This document shows positions 7,929 to 17,326 of a stretch of DNA of 64,000 nucleotides, piece by piece (positions within the stretch are counted from its first letter, which is position 1; every line of letters begins with the position of its first letter). The DNA comes from Ga0077527 sp964531455 (GTDB lineage Bacteria > Pseudomonadota > Gammaproteobacteria > Burkholderiales > SG8-41): NCBI GenBank assembly GCA_964531455.1, contig CAZHFZ010000007.1:28984-92983 (forward strand), given 5' to 3'. The translations under genes and the position numbers were made by a program. Under the pieces are notes generated by a model. It saw nothing but the letters and a program-made list of their open reading frames with translations. It had not been told where the DNA came from and made no database searches.

Positions 7929-8435
7929 TCAGTCGTCCGATCCACTGAAGGGCGTGGACACAGAACGCTGGATCAGCACCACGGCCTCGGCCACGATGCC
8001 CTCACCCCGGCCGACAGCTCCGAGCTTTTCCGCGGTCTTGGCTTTTACGTTCACATCGTCAACGTGCAACCCAAGATCAGCCGCAATGTTGACGCGCATC
8101 GCCGGAATATGTGGCGCCATTTTCGGTGCCTGGGCAATGATCGTCGAGTCCACATTGATCACGGAGAAATTGCGTTCCTGCAACAGGCGCACCACAGCCC
8201 GCAACAGTTCCCGGCTGTCGACGCCCTTGTAACGCGGATCGGTGTCCGGAAAATGTTTGCCTATGTCGCCCAGTCCTGCAGCGCCGATCAGCGCATCGCA
8301 CAAGGCATGCAGCAGTACATCAGCGTCGGAGTGACCGGCCAGCCCGCGCTCGAAGGGGATGGTGACGCCGCCGATGATCAGCGGCCGCCCTTCGACCAGT
8401 GCGTGTACGTCAAAACCCTGTCCGATGCGCATCAT
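7929..8435 (-). CDS. ispF: 2-C-methyl-D-erythritol 2,4-cyclodiphosphate synthase IspF
   Basis: A 168-residue trimeric MEP-pathway enzyme that converts CDP-methylerythritol phosphate to methylerythritol cyclodiphosphate. Metal ligands Asp9 and His11 (FDVH) and His43 (SDADVLLHAL) are intact, and the KAKTAEKLGAVGRGEG loop near residue 131 is typical. The start overlaps the stop of ispD by 4 bases. IspD and IspF are separate proteins here rather than the fused IspDF of some alphaproteobacteria. Confidence 0.96.
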   Translation of the reverse strand: MMRIGQGFDVHALVEGRPLIIGGVTIPFERGLAGHSDADVLLHALCDALIGAAGLGDIGKHFPDTDPRYKGVDSRELLRAVVRLLQERNFSVINVDSTIIAQAPKMAPHIPAMRVNIAADLGLHVDDVNVKAKTAEKLGAVGRGEGIVAEAVVLIQRSVSTPFSGSDD

Positions 8436-9157
8436 GACTTTCCTGCTGCTCCAAGTATTAGTTCGGCAAGCGCCAGGTCTTCCGGATAGGTCACCTTGAA
8501 ATTGGTCGCACTGCCGCGCACCAGCAACGGCCGTGCGCCCGTTTGCTCCACCGCACTTGATTCATCCGTAACTGCCGCAATGTCCGCACGGCGCAGCGCC
8601 TCGATCAGCACCCGGTAGCGGAACATCTGCGGCGTCTGCGCCCGCCACAAATGATCGCGACCTTCGGTCTGCACCACTTCCTGCACTGCGTTGGCGCGTT
8701 TCAGCGTATCCGCGACCGGCACCGCCAACAGGCCGCCGACTTCGCTCTCGCCAACCCCGGCAATCAGCCGGTCGATGTCCTGCGCGGTAAGGCATGGGCG
8801 TGCAGCATCATGCACCAGCACCCAGTCATTGCCGTCAATCGCGTCGTTGGCTGCCAGCAGACCGTTGAACACAGTGGCCGCGCGGGTTTCACCGCCGCAA
8901 TACAACGAACTCAACTTGGCTTCACAGCCGCGCCAGTCACAATCAGAGAACTGTGCGTCACCGGACGCCAGAACGACAAACACTTCGGCAATTCTCGGAT
9001 GCGCGCACAACAACCGCACCGCATGTTCAATCAGCGGCCGCCCCGCGAGCGGCGCATATTGTTTGGGCATCGCCGAACCCATGCGCGATCCACTGCCTGC
9101 CGCCGGAATCAGGGCGACGTAACGCACAGTTGATGAATGATCTGGAGTTGTAATCAT
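8432..9157 (-). CDS. ispD: 2-C-methyl-D-erythritol 4-phosphate cytidylyltransferase IspD
   Basis: A 241-residue cytidylyltransferase of the MEP isoprenoid pathway. The nucleotide-binding loop IPAAGSGSRMGSAMPKQY near residue 17 and the VHDAARPCL motif are diagnostic. The open frame extends 13 codons further upstream, but the ATG at 9157 fits the family start better. It forms an overlapping pair with ispF, with thpR after it. Confidence 0.95.
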   Translation of the reverse strand: MITTPDHSSTVRYVALIPAAGSGSRMGSAMPKQYAPLAGRPLIEHAVRLLCAHPRIAEVFVVLASGDAQFSDCDWRGCEAKLSSLYCGGETRAATVFNGLLAANDAIDGNDWVLVHDAARPCLTAQDIDRLIAGVGESEVGGLLAVPVADTLKRANAVQEVVQTEGRDHLWRAQTPQMFRYRVLIEALRRADIAAVTDESSAVEQTGARPLLVRGSATNFKVTYPEDLALAELILGAAGKS

Positions 9158-9246
9158 TGAAAACCAGTTGAAAACACAACAGAAATGCGCGGGCACCCTC
9201 GTAATTTGCTGATTTTATTGGCATTATATCAGCGTGTTACGGCTAA

Positions 9247-9867
9247 ATGCCGTACAGCGCAACAACACGGCCACCACTCCGCATCATGCATCCACACCCG
9301 CAAGACATGCCGCCTGAAACCGGTCAAACACTGATCGCGATTGCTCGCGGCGCGATCGCGCGCCAACTGAACCCGGACAAACGCATCGATGTACCTGATG
9401 CCGACTGGCTGCAGGCAAAGCGCGCCAGTTATGTGACCCTGCTGCACGACGGCCGCCTGCGCGGCAGCACAGGCACACTGCAGGCACAACGCACGCTCGC
9501 CGAAGACGTCATGGCCAATGCAGTTGCAGCCGCCTGCAAGGACCTGCGTTTCAAACCACTGGGACGCGATGAATTTGCGAATACACGCATCGAGGTCTGC
9601 GTGCTTTCCGCTCTCGAAACACTGCAAACCGCCGACGAAGCCGCAACTCTGGCGCAACTTCGCCCCGGCACAGACGGCGTGGTCCTGGAATACGGCCGCC
9701 ATCGCAGCAGCTTCCTGCCCGAGATGTGGGATCAGTCAGCAGATGCCGCTGAATTTCTCGCCCGCCTCAAGTATCAGGCCGGCCTGCCACCGGATTTCTG
9801 GAGCCCTGAAGTCCGGATCGCGCGGTATACCGCGATCAAATGGCAGGAAAACGATCCAAGCATCTGA
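9247..9867 (+). CDS. AMMECR1-domain protein (AmmeMemoRadiSam system protein A)
   Basis: A 206-residue protein of the AMMECR1 family. The conserved core is recognisable in RGSTGTLQAQRTLAEDVMANAVAAA (about 77-101), the IEVCVLSALE strand and FLPEMWDQ. AMMECR1 genes often accompany a Memo-like protein and a radical SAM protein in a predicted but uncharacterised modification system; neither partner is next to it. The start is uncertain: in-frame ATGs at 9247, 9286 and 9307 all lack a clear ribosome-binding site. Confidence 0.8.
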   Translation: MPYSATTRPPLRIMHPHPQDMPPETGQTLIAIARGAIARQLNPDKRIDVPDADWLQAKRASYVTLLHDGRLRGSTGTLQAQRTLAEDVMANAVAAACKDLRFKPLGRDEFANTRIEVCVLSALETLQTADEAATLAQLRPGTDGVVLEYGRHRSSFLPEMWDQSADAAEFLARLKYQAGLPPDFWSPEVRIARYTAIKWQENDPSI

Positions 9868-9990
9868 CCCCTGAGCCGCAGTTCCGTCCGGCAGGCAGTC
9901 CACTTGCACGGGCAGAACATGCGGAATAGCTGATACGGCTGAACTGTACACCACCCGCAATTCCCCCTTGATTTAGCGCAGGAAAAGACT

Positions 9991-12900
9991 ATGCTGAATC
10001 AACAAAATAACAATGTTCAATGTCTGCTGCATCAACGACCATGTCTCCATTCATGGTGGCAGAAAGCACTCCTAACAGGGGGTAGGCTGATGCGCAACTG
10101 GAAGCTGCCTGTTTTTGCCACGCTTGCCTATTTACTTGCCGGTTCGCTCTGGATACTGGCAGGACATTTCCTGAGCGGCACGTTCTATCCGAGTGACGGC
10201 GCTTCGCTGTTTGAGCTGGTCAAGGGACTGGTTTTTGTCGGCATTACCGCCACAGTCCTGTTCATTGCACTGACTTATCTGGATCAGCGCAACGCGGACA
10301 ACATGATCGCGGGCGATCTCGGTGCCGAATTCAACCGCTCGCTTCGCCATGGCGATTTTGTCGCACGCTGGCTGCCCGCACTGGTTGTCGTAGTCTACCT
10401 GGCCATTTTCATGATTATTGCCGCCGCCCTGTGGTGGGTGCGCGAACACACGCTGAATGGCGGTGAAAAGTCGGCGCTGGCGCTGCAAAAGGCGCAGGCA
10501 GCGCAAATGAGCAGTTCGCTGGACATTATCAACTTTACGCTTCGTGATATTGCCCACGATGTCGCTAATAGCCGGCAACAACTTCCTGCTGAAAAACTGC
10601 GCGGCTACATCCCCGATGTCGCATCGTCCGTCGCCAACATCGGTTACACGGATGCCTCGGGCAAAGTCATCGCACACACCAACACTGCTGCCGTCAATCT
10701 GGATTTCGCATCAAGGAGTTATTTCAAGTTTCATCGCGACAATCCCGACAGTGGCTTTCACTTGTCCGAGCCCTTCATCGGCACTGCAGTCGTCCGGGCA
10801 CTGATCATCGCCAGCCGTCCGATCCACACACCGTCCGGAAAATTTTCGGGCGTCGTCACTGCAGTCATTGACCCTGCAATCTTCGGCGCTTACTGGCGGC
10901 AATCATCCGACTCTGACACCACGATTTCGGTCTACGACAGCAATGACAAGCTGCTGTTGCGCAGCCCCTATAGGGAAACAGCCATCGGCCATGCCGACTG
11001 GCAACCGCTCTCGGCACTATCGGAAGTCAAAGAGGGGAATTCAAAAGCTTTCCGCGCCACCAGCCCCGTCGACGGTGTGGACCGCGTCTACGGCGCAGGC
11101 GCCATACCCGGATACCCGAAGCTTCGCCTGATCGTCGGCCTCAACCAGTCCCAGCTGCTGGAAAGCTGGCTCGCCTTTGCAGTCACCAGCCTGTCCCTCT
11201 ATTTGCTGGTTGCAAGTGGCCTGACCGCATTGACATTCGCGCTGCTGCGCCAACTGCGGGAACGTCTGGTACTGCAACGCAAAGCCGCAGAGCTTGCGCG
11301 TTACCCGCTGCAGAACCGCAACCCTGTGCTGACGGTAACCCCGGCCGGGAAAAAGCTGTTCATGAACAAGGCCGCGCGACAACTTATCGAGGCCATCAAA
11401 GGTCCGGCCGTCGAACGGCTGGAGCAGCAGCTGAGGACCATGGCTGCCGAAACTGCGCCAGGTCTCACCGAATTCGCCCTCGGCACCCATATCTGGTCAG
11501 CCTCCTACGTGCCGCATGCGCCGGATTTCTGCGACATCTACATGACCGATGTCACGGCGACTCGTCAGGGCGAACACCTGTTGCAGCTGTTTTTCGACCT
11601 GCCGTTCATCGGCATGGCGATCACGTCACCCGAATCCAAGCGCTGGCTGCGCTTCAATAACCAGCTCTGCGAAATCCTCGGCTACACGCGAAAACAGCTG
11701 GAGGAAAAAACATGGGCAGAGCTGATCCATCCCGATGACCTCGCCACCGACGTCGCCGAATTCGAACGCCTGCTGCGGGATGAAAGCGACGGATATTCGC
11801 TGGACAAACGCTTGGTCCGTGCAGATGGCGCAGTGATCGACACCGTCGTTGACATTCACGCCGTCCGGCGACCGGATCGTTCCGTCGAATTTTGCGTGGC
11901 CACCATTCAGGACATTACCGAGCGCAAACAGGCGGAACGCCGGCTGCTTGAGCAACGCAACCTTTACGCTGCGCTGACCGCGACCAACGAAGCCATCATC
12001 CGCATCCGCGACCGCAAAGACCTGCTCCAGCAGGTTTGCGAGATTGCGGTCGAACGCACCGGCATCGTCTTTGCCTGGGTCGGCATGCTCAACGACGCCG
12101 AAAAGCTCCGGCCCGTGGCCCGTGCCGGCGAAGACCAGGGCATCCTCGAACTGGCGATGACGGACCTGAATTCAGCGGATCGCAGTGAGTGCGTTGCGGC
12201 ATCCCGGGCCCTAGCCCACAACCGCATTGAAGTGGTCAACAACTGGAAAGATGATCCAGGTCTTGCGCCCTGGCTGGAACTGTTCGGCAAGGCCGGATTC
12301 CAGTCGCTGGCAGTGCTGCCGATCCGGGAAAACGGCACACCGATTGCGACCCTTCATCTGTATGCCGACGAGCCGGGCTATTTCCGTCCAGACATTGTCA
12401 GTCTGCTGAACGAGATGGGCGCCGACCTTGACTATGCGCTCGAAGGCCTGCGGGCGCAGGCCGAACGTGATCACGCGACCATCGAATTGCAACGTGCGGA
12501 AGAACGCTGGCAGTTCGCACTGGAGGGCGGCGACCACGGCGTCTGGGAATGGAATATACCCGCGGGTAGCGTGTTTTATTCGCCGCGCTGGAAAACCATG
12601 CTCGGATACCAGGCTGAAGAGATCAGCGACTCCCCGGACGAATATAAATCACGAGTCCATCCCGATGACTGGCAGAAAGTGGAAACCGGGATCCAGGGCA
12701 ACTTCGAAGGCATTACGCCGATTTACTCCTGCGAGCACCGCGTCCGCTGCAAGGACGGCAGCTACAAATGGGTTCTGGGCCAAGGCAAGGTCTTCACCCG
12801 GGATGCTACCGGCGCACCGCTGAAGATGATCGGCACCAATACCGACATCAGCGCACAGAAACAGGCGGATATAGCGCTCGCCGAAAGTGAACAGAAGTTC

Positions 12901-13851
12901 AAGGCGCTGGTAGAACAATCGCTGATCGGCATCTACATGGTCGACGAAGACAAGCTGATATACGTCAACCCCCGTGCGGCTGAAATTTTCGGCTATGAAC
13001 CCGAGGAATTAAGCGAAGTCAGCCTGGCCAGCGTAATCGCACCGGAGGATCGCGCGCTCGTGCGCAACAACATTCACCAGCGCACAGCAGGCGGAATTGA
13101 AACAATGCGTTATGAATTCCGCGGCCTTCGCAAGGACGGACAGAAAATAGATGTGGGCGTGCATGGCAGCCGCACCATGCTCGGCAACCGCCCGGTCGTA
13201 TTGGGCGTACTGCAGGACATCACCGACCGCAGAATCCAGGAGGATCGCGTCAAGGAATACCTGCATCGCCTCGAACGCTCGATCATGTCGACCGTGCAAG
13301 CGATTTCACATATGGTCGACCTGCGCGACCCCTACACCTCGGGCCACGAACGGCGGGTGGGCGAACTGGCAGCGGCCATAGGCACTGAACTCGGCCTGAC
13401 CGAACATCAGGTGACCGGCTTGCGGGTTGCCGGCGGTGTTCATGACGTCGGCAAAATCGCCGTGCCTGCGGAAATCCTGTCCAAACCGACCCGACTGTCG
13501 TCCGCCGAATTCGCCATCGTCAAAACCCATGCACAGCAGGGTTACGAAATTCTCAAGGACATCGACTTTCCTTGGCCGGTAGCCGAAACGGTGTGGCAGC
13601 ATCACGAGCGGCTCGACGGCAGCGGTTATCCGCGGGGATTGCGCGGTGACGAAATCAGCCTCGAAGCGCGCATCATGGCCGTTGCCGATGTCGTCGAATC
13701 GATGAGCACGCACCGCCCCTACCGTCCGGCGCTTGGCGTCAAAGCGGCAGTTGCCGAACTGGAATCAAAAGCCGGCTCGCTCTACGATCCGGTCGTGGTG
13801 GCTGCGTGCGTGCGCCTGTTCCACCAAAAAGGTTATCAACTGCCGGAGTAA
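9991..13851 (+). CDS. Large membrane multi-PAS/GAF sensor with HD-GYP cyclic-di-GMP phosphodiesterase domain
   Basis: A 1286-residue signalling protein. Three N-terminal membrane helices (about 40-60, 73-92, 129-149) are followed by an extracytoplasmic Cache-like domain (about 170-380), another membrane helix (about 394-418), a PAS-like segment, a PAS (about 534-650), a GAF (about 665-820), two more PAS domains (about 838-955 and 968-1085) and a C-terminal HD-GYP domain. HD residues His1151-Asp1152 (HDVGK) and the GYP motif at 1212-1214 (HHERLDGSGYP) are intact, so hydrolysis of cyclic-di-GMP is expected. The ATG at 9991 has an AGGA element; a second candidate start is 10090. Confidence 0.88.
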   Translation: MLNQQNNNVQCLLHQRPCLHSWWQKALLTGGRLMRNWKLPVFATLAYLLAGSLWILAGHFLSGTFYPSDGASLFELVKGLVFVGITATVLFIALTYLDQRNADNMIAGDLGAEFNRSLRHGDFVARWLPALVVVVYLAIFMIIAAALWWVREHTLNGGEKSALALQKAQAAQMSSSLDIINFTLRDIAHDVANSRQQLPAEKLRGYIPDVASSVANIGYTDASGKVIAHTNTAAVNLDFASRSYFKFHRDNPDSGFHLSEPFIGTAVVRALIIASRPIHTPSGKFSGVVTAVIDPAIFGAYWRQSSDSDTTISVYDSNDKLLLRSPYRETAIGHADWQPLSALSEVKEGNSKAFRATSPVDGVDRVYGAGAIPGYPKLRLIVGLNQSQLLESWLAFAVTSLSLYLLVASGLTALTFALLRQLRERLVLQRKAAELARYPLQNRNPVLTVTPAGKKLFMNKAARQLIEAIKGPAVERLEQQLRTMAAETAPGLTEFALGTHIWSASYVPHAPDFCDIYMTDVTATRQGEHLLQLFFDLPFIGMAITSPESKRWLRFNNQLCEILGYTRKQLEEKTWAELIHPDDLATDVAEFERLLRDESDGYSLDKRLVRADGAVIDTVVDIHAVRRPDRSVEFCVATIQDITERKQAERRLLEQRNLYAALTATNEAIIRIRDRKDLLQQVCEIAVERTGIVFAWVGMLNDAEKLRPVARAGEDQGILELAMTDLNSADRSECVAASRALAHNRIEVVNNWKDDPGLAPWLELFGKAGFQSLAVLPIRENGTPIATLHLYADEPGYFRPDIVSLLNEMGADLDYALEGLRAQAERDHATIELQRAEERWQFALEGGDHGVWEWNIPAGSVFYSPRWKTMLGYQAEEISDSPDEYKSRVHPDDWQKVETGIQGNFEGITPIYSCEHRVRCKDGSYKWVLGQGKVFTRDATGAPLKMIGTNTDISAQKQADIALAESEQKFKALVEQSLIGIYMVDEDKLIYVNPRAAEIFGYEPEELSEVSLASVIAPEDRALVRNNIHQRTAGGIETMRYEFRGLRKDGQKIDVGVHGSRTMLGNRPVVLGVLQDITDRRIQEDRVKEYLHRLERSIMSTVQAISHMVDLRDPYTSGHERRVGELAAAIGTELGLTEHQVTGLRVAGGVHDVGKIAVPAEILSKPTRLSSAEFAIVKTHAQQGYEILKDIDFPWPVAETVWQHHERLDGSGYPRGLRGDEISLEARIMAVADVVESMSTHRPYRPALGVKAAVAELESKAGSLYDPVVVAACVRLFHQKGYQLPE

Positions 13852-13923
13852 GCTTGAATGCAGACACTGGCCCTCGCGCCTAAAAACATTTAAAATAACA
13901 ATAAAAACAAGGGTTTATTGCAA

Positions 13924-15543
13924 ATGCACGCGTTATTGCAATGGCTGGATCGCAACATCCTCGAACTCGGTCGCGAAATGCGACTGTCGTACCTGCCGCC
14001 GCTGATGGTCTATATGGCTGCAGGCATCTCCGGCCTCACCGGCATCGTCGGCGCTTTTTTCGTCAAGGATTACCTGGGCCTGTCTGCAGCCTTTCTCGCT
14101 GCGCTGGGCTTCTGGGCCGGTGTGCCGTGGGCGCTGAAAATGCCCCTGGGCCATCTTGTCGACCTGATCTGGCGCTGGAAAAGCCTGATGGTGTTCCTCG
14201 GCGCCGGCATGATCACAGGCAGTCTGCTGATCATGGTCGGTCTGCTCACCGACCGTGACGCGATGGCCGCCGTCATGGCGCCCGGTGCATGGTATGTGAC
14301 AGCTGTGCTGCTCGGCGCAGTCGGTTATGTTGTGCAGGACGTTGTGGCCGACGCCATGACCGTGGAAGCCGTGCCGCATGTCGACTCCAGCGGCCGGCCG
14401 ATCGACCCCGCACAACGCAAGCTGATGAACACGACCATGCAAACGCTGGGCCGAGTCGCGATCATCGGCGGCGGCGTGCTGGTGGCGCTGATCAACATCT
14501 ACGTATTCAGCGGGGTGCATGCGCTTTCGGAAGCACAGAAAGTCGAAATTTATCGCCGCATCTACATGATGGCCTTGTGCATCCCGGCCATTTCGGTGGC
14601 GGGTGTGATCATTGCGATGCTGCTGCGCCGGCGTGATGCGCAACGCCTGCGCAGGCAGGGCCGCAATGCTGCAGAAATCAATCTTCTGCTCGGCGGGCAG
14701 CAGGAAAAAACACCGCCGAATTGGTGGATACTCGGCGGCAGCGCAGCCTTCGTCGCATTTACGCTGGGCATGGGCTTCAGCAGCATTCCCTTCAACCAGG
14801 AAATCATTTTTGCCGGTTCTTTCGGCATCATCGCTTTCCTGCTGGTCCGGCTGACGCGCGAACTGGAACCCGAAGCGCGCAGCACGCTGCTCGGTACGGT
14901 CATTGTCATTTTCGTGTTCCGCGCAATCCCCGGTCCGGGTGAAGGCGTTACCTGGTGGTTCATCGATGAACTGAAGTTCGACCAGCAATTCATTTCGGTG
15001 TTGTCGCTGATCGGCTCGGTGTTGACATTGTTCGGCATGTTCCTGTTCCGTCGTTTCATGGCCGACCACTCGATCGCCTATGTGGTCGGCTTCCTGACAC
15101 TGCTCGGCGGATTTCTGTCGCTGCCTTATGTGGGCATGGTATTCGGGCTGCATCAGTGGACAGCGGCAGCCACCGGCGGCGTCGTGGATGCGCGCTTCAT
15201 CGCGCTGGTCAACACTGCGCTTGAATCGCCGCTCGGACAGATCGCGATGATCCCGATGCTGGCGTGGATTGCAAACTCGGCGCCGGCGCACCTCAAGGCC
15301 ACTTATTTTGCGGTCATGGCCTCGTTCACCAACCTCGCACTGTCAGCCTCGGCGCTGGGCACCAAATACCTCAACCAGATCTATATCGTGTCGCGCGAAG
15401 TCAAGGACAAGCAAGGGATCGTAACCGTCCCGGCCGACTACAGCCAGTTGGGTGAACTCCTGATCGTGCAGTTGATCATCGCCATATGCGTTCCGTTTGC
15501 AGCGATTGCCATCATCCGCATGATGCGACTGCGCAGCGCCTGA
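13924..15543 (+). CDS. MFS-type permease of the folate/biopterin transporter (BT1/FBT) family
   Basis: A polytopic membrane protein of about 539 residues with roughly 12 hydrophobic segments. The motif GVPWALKMPLGHLVDLIWRWK near residue 60 matches the PWxxKPLxGxxSD signature of the folate-biopterin transporter family, and VVQDVVADAMTVEAV near residue 140 fits the second family motif. The substrate cannot be read from sequence; folate- or pterin-like compounds are possible. An in-frame TTG lies two codons upstream. The leader is AT-rich (13890-13923). The Mesh1-like gene begins 17 bases after the stop. Confidence 0.75.
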   Translation: MHALLQWLDRNILELGREMRLSYLPPLMVYMAAGISGLTGIVGAFFVKDYLGLSAAFLAALGFWAGVPWALKMPLGHLVDLIWRWKSLMVFLGAGMITGSLLIMVGLLTDRDAMAAVMAPGAWYVTAVLLGAVGYVVQDVVADAMTVEAVPHVDSSGRPIDPAQRKLMNTTMQTLGRVAIIGGGVLVALINIYVFSGVHALSEAQKVEIYRRIYMMALCIPAISVAGVIIAMLLRRRDAQRLRRQGRNAAEINLLLGGQQEKTPPNWWILGGSAAFVAFTLGMGFSSIPFNQEIIFAGSFGIIAFLLVRLTRELEPEARSTLLGTVIVIFVFRAIPGPGEGVTWWFIDELKFDQQFISVLSLIGSVLTLFGMFLFRRFMADHSIAYVVGFLTLLGGFLSLPYVGMVFGLHQWTAAATGGVVDARFIALVNTALESPLGQIAMIPMLAWIANSAPAHLKATYFAVMASFTNLALSASALGTKYLNQIYIVSREVKDKQGIVTVPADYSQLGELLIVQLIIAICVPFAAIAIIRMMRLRSA

Positions 15544-15560
15544 ACTTAAGCAATCCGATC

Positions 15561-16118
15561 ATGGATCTGAATGAACTGACCATCACCGAGATCAGCACCA
15601 CGGACCTGATCCTTCGCGCCGTTGCGTTTGCCGCGCACAAGCACCGCGACCAGCGGCGCAAGGACAAGGAAGCTTCACCTTACATCAATCATCCCATTGA
15701 GCTGGCGCACTTGTTGTGGAACGAAGGCGCCGTACGTGACCCGATGGTGATCGCTGCGGCGCTGCTCCACGATACCCTGGAAGATACCGAGACCTCATGG
15801 CAGGAGTTGCGTGGCGAATTCGGCGAGGAGATTGCCGACATCGTGCTTGAAGTCACCGACACTCAATGGATCAAGAAGGAATTGCGCAAGCGCCTGCAGG
15901 TTGCCAAGGCGCGGCACTCCAGTGAACGGGCGCGCCTGGTCAAACTCGCCGACAAGATCTGCAATGTACGCGACCTCGGCACACGCGCCCCGGCCAACTG
16001 GTCGGTGGAACGCAAGCGCCAGTATTACGAATGGGCCAAGGAAGTGGTCGATCGCCTGCGCGGTACACATGCCGAACTGGAACGTCGCTTTGACGAAGTC
16101 TACGCATTGAAACCCTGA
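15561..16118 (+). CDS. Mesh1-like HD-domain (p)ppGpp hydrolase
   Basis: A 185-residue single-domain HD phosphohydrolase resembling the hydrolase half of SpoT and animal Mesh1. Signatures are HKHRDQRRKDKEASPYINHP near residue 26, the HD pair His70-Asp71 in LLHDTLEDTE and LVKLADKICNVRDL. Small alarmone hydrolases of this type degrade (p)ppGpp with Mn2+, and some animal members also act on NADPH. It starts just after the FBT-family permease and is probably cotranscribed with it. There is no synthetase domain. Confidence 0.85.
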   Translation: MDLNELTITEISTTDLILRAVAFAAHKHRDQRRKDKEASPYINHPIELAHLLWNEGAVRDPMVIAAALLHDTLEDTETSWQELRGEFGEEIADIVLEVTDTQWIKKELRKRLQVAKARHSSERARLVKLADKICNVRDLGTRAPANWSVERKRQYYEWAKEVVDRLRGTHAELERRFDEVYALKP

Positions 16119-16178
16119 CCCCTTCGGGGCGCAGAGTGTGCGATATTCGCGTTTTTACCTCACAGAAAACGCGCCGCA

Positions 16179-17258
16179 ATGAAAATTACCCATGCCAGCA
16201 CCACACTCGTCGCCCTCGCCCAGACTGAACCGCTCGCTGACGGCCCGACCACCCCGGGCTCGAAAAACTTTGTTGCGCTGAAGCTTGGAACCGACCAGGG
16301 CGTTGAAGGCATCGGCTTCACCTTTTTCGGTGGATCCATCGACAAGGCCCTGCTGTCGGCGGTGCAGTCTTTCGCTGATCTGGCCATCGGCGAAGATCCG
16401 ATGCGCATCGAACACATTGTCGGCAAGATCCGCGCGTCGACACCGTCCGGACCCGGCGGCATCGCGACGCTGGCGCTCTCAGCCATCGACATTGCACTGT
16501 GGGACATCAAGGGCAAGGTGCACAACCAGCCTGTCGGCAAACTCGCCGGTGGCCACCGCAACCGGATCGACACCTATGCCAGCGGCGCGCTGATGCGGCA
16601 TTTCCCGCTGGCGCATCTTGAAAAAGCCGCTGTGCTGCTGAAGGAACGCGGCTTCAGGCAGATGAAAACTCAGCTGGCCCTGCCCGGCGACACCAACCAG
16701 GTCAAGGAAGTCGAACATATCCGCACCATCCGCGAAGCCGTCGGTTACGAAATCGACCTGATGTGTGACATCAATCAACGCTGGGATGTGCGCCAGGCGA
16801 TATCCATCGGCAAACAGGTCGATCCTTACCGCCTATTCTGGCTTGAAGACGTCACCGCACCCGACGACTTCGACGGCCTCGCGCGAGTCGCCAATGCGCT
16901 CGACACCCCCATTGCCTGCGGCGAGTACCTCTACGGCATCGCCCCGTTCCGCCAGATGCTGGAAGCACGTTCGGTCGATATCGTAATGATCGACGTACTG
17001 CGCGCCGGAGGCATCACGCAATGGCTCAAGATTGCCGGTATGGCGGAAGCGTTCAACATTCCCGTGGTCAGCCACCTCGCTCCGGAAATCCACGTGCATC
17101 TGGTGTCCGCGATACCCAACGGCCTGACTGTGGAATACATGCCGTGGTCCTTCGGGCTGTTCCGCGAAGTACCGCAGCCCAAGGATGGCCAGTTGACGGT
17201 ACCGCAGAAGCCCGGGCTGGGACTGGAGTTCGACCCCAAGGTCGTCAAGTTCGGCTGA
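16179..17258 (+). CDS. Enolase-superfamily (mandelate racemase/MLE-like) enzyme
   Basis: A 359-residue member of the mandelate racemase/muconate lactonizing family, probably a sugar-acid dehydratase or epimerase. Metal ligands Asp197 (CDINQRW), Glu223 (FWLED) and Glu249 (ACGEY), and the Asp272/His299 dyad of the mandelate racemase subgroup, are visible. The opposing catalytic element, usually KxK, reads Lys163-Thr-Gln165, so the second lysine is replaced. A Bug-type binding protein converges from the right and might serve the same substrate, but that is speculative. A strong terminator follows. Confidence 0.85.
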   Translation: MKITHASTTLVALAQTEPLADGPTTPGSKNFVALKLGTDQGVEGIGFTFFGGSIDKALLSAVQSFADLAIGEDPMRIEHIVGKIRASTPSGPGGIATLALSAIDIALWDIKGKVHNQPVGKLAGGHRNRIDTYASGALMRHFPLAHLEKAAVLLKERGFRQMKTQLALPGDTNQVKEVEHIRTIREAVGYEIDLMCDINQRWDVRQAISIGKQVDPYRLFWLEDVTAPDDFDGLARVANALDTPIACGEYLYGIAPFRQMLEARSVDIVMIDVLRAGGITQWLKIAGMAEAFNIPVVSHLAPEIHVHLVSAIPNGLTVEYMPWSFGLFREVPQPKDGQLTVPQKPGLGLEFDPKVVKFG

Positions 17259-17272
17259 TCGTTGATCACTCA

Positions 17273-17308
17273 AATAAAAAGGGGCGGATGATTCCGCCCC
17301 TTTTTATT
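17273..17308. terminator. Bidirectional terminator
   Basis: A perfect 16-bp inverted repeat (17273-17288 and 17293-17308) with core GGGGCGGA/TCCGCCCC and flanking A and T tracts. It serves the convergent enolase-superfamily and Bug receptor genes. Confidence 0.94.
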
Positions 17309-17326
17309 GCGGTACTGACGGCGAAT

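Noticed and set aside
13933..15291. 452-codon minus-strand frame opposite the FBT-family permease
   Set aside because: Its composition (His, Gln, Asp rich) is the antisense of hydrophobic helices; the plus-strand protein shows clear family motifs.
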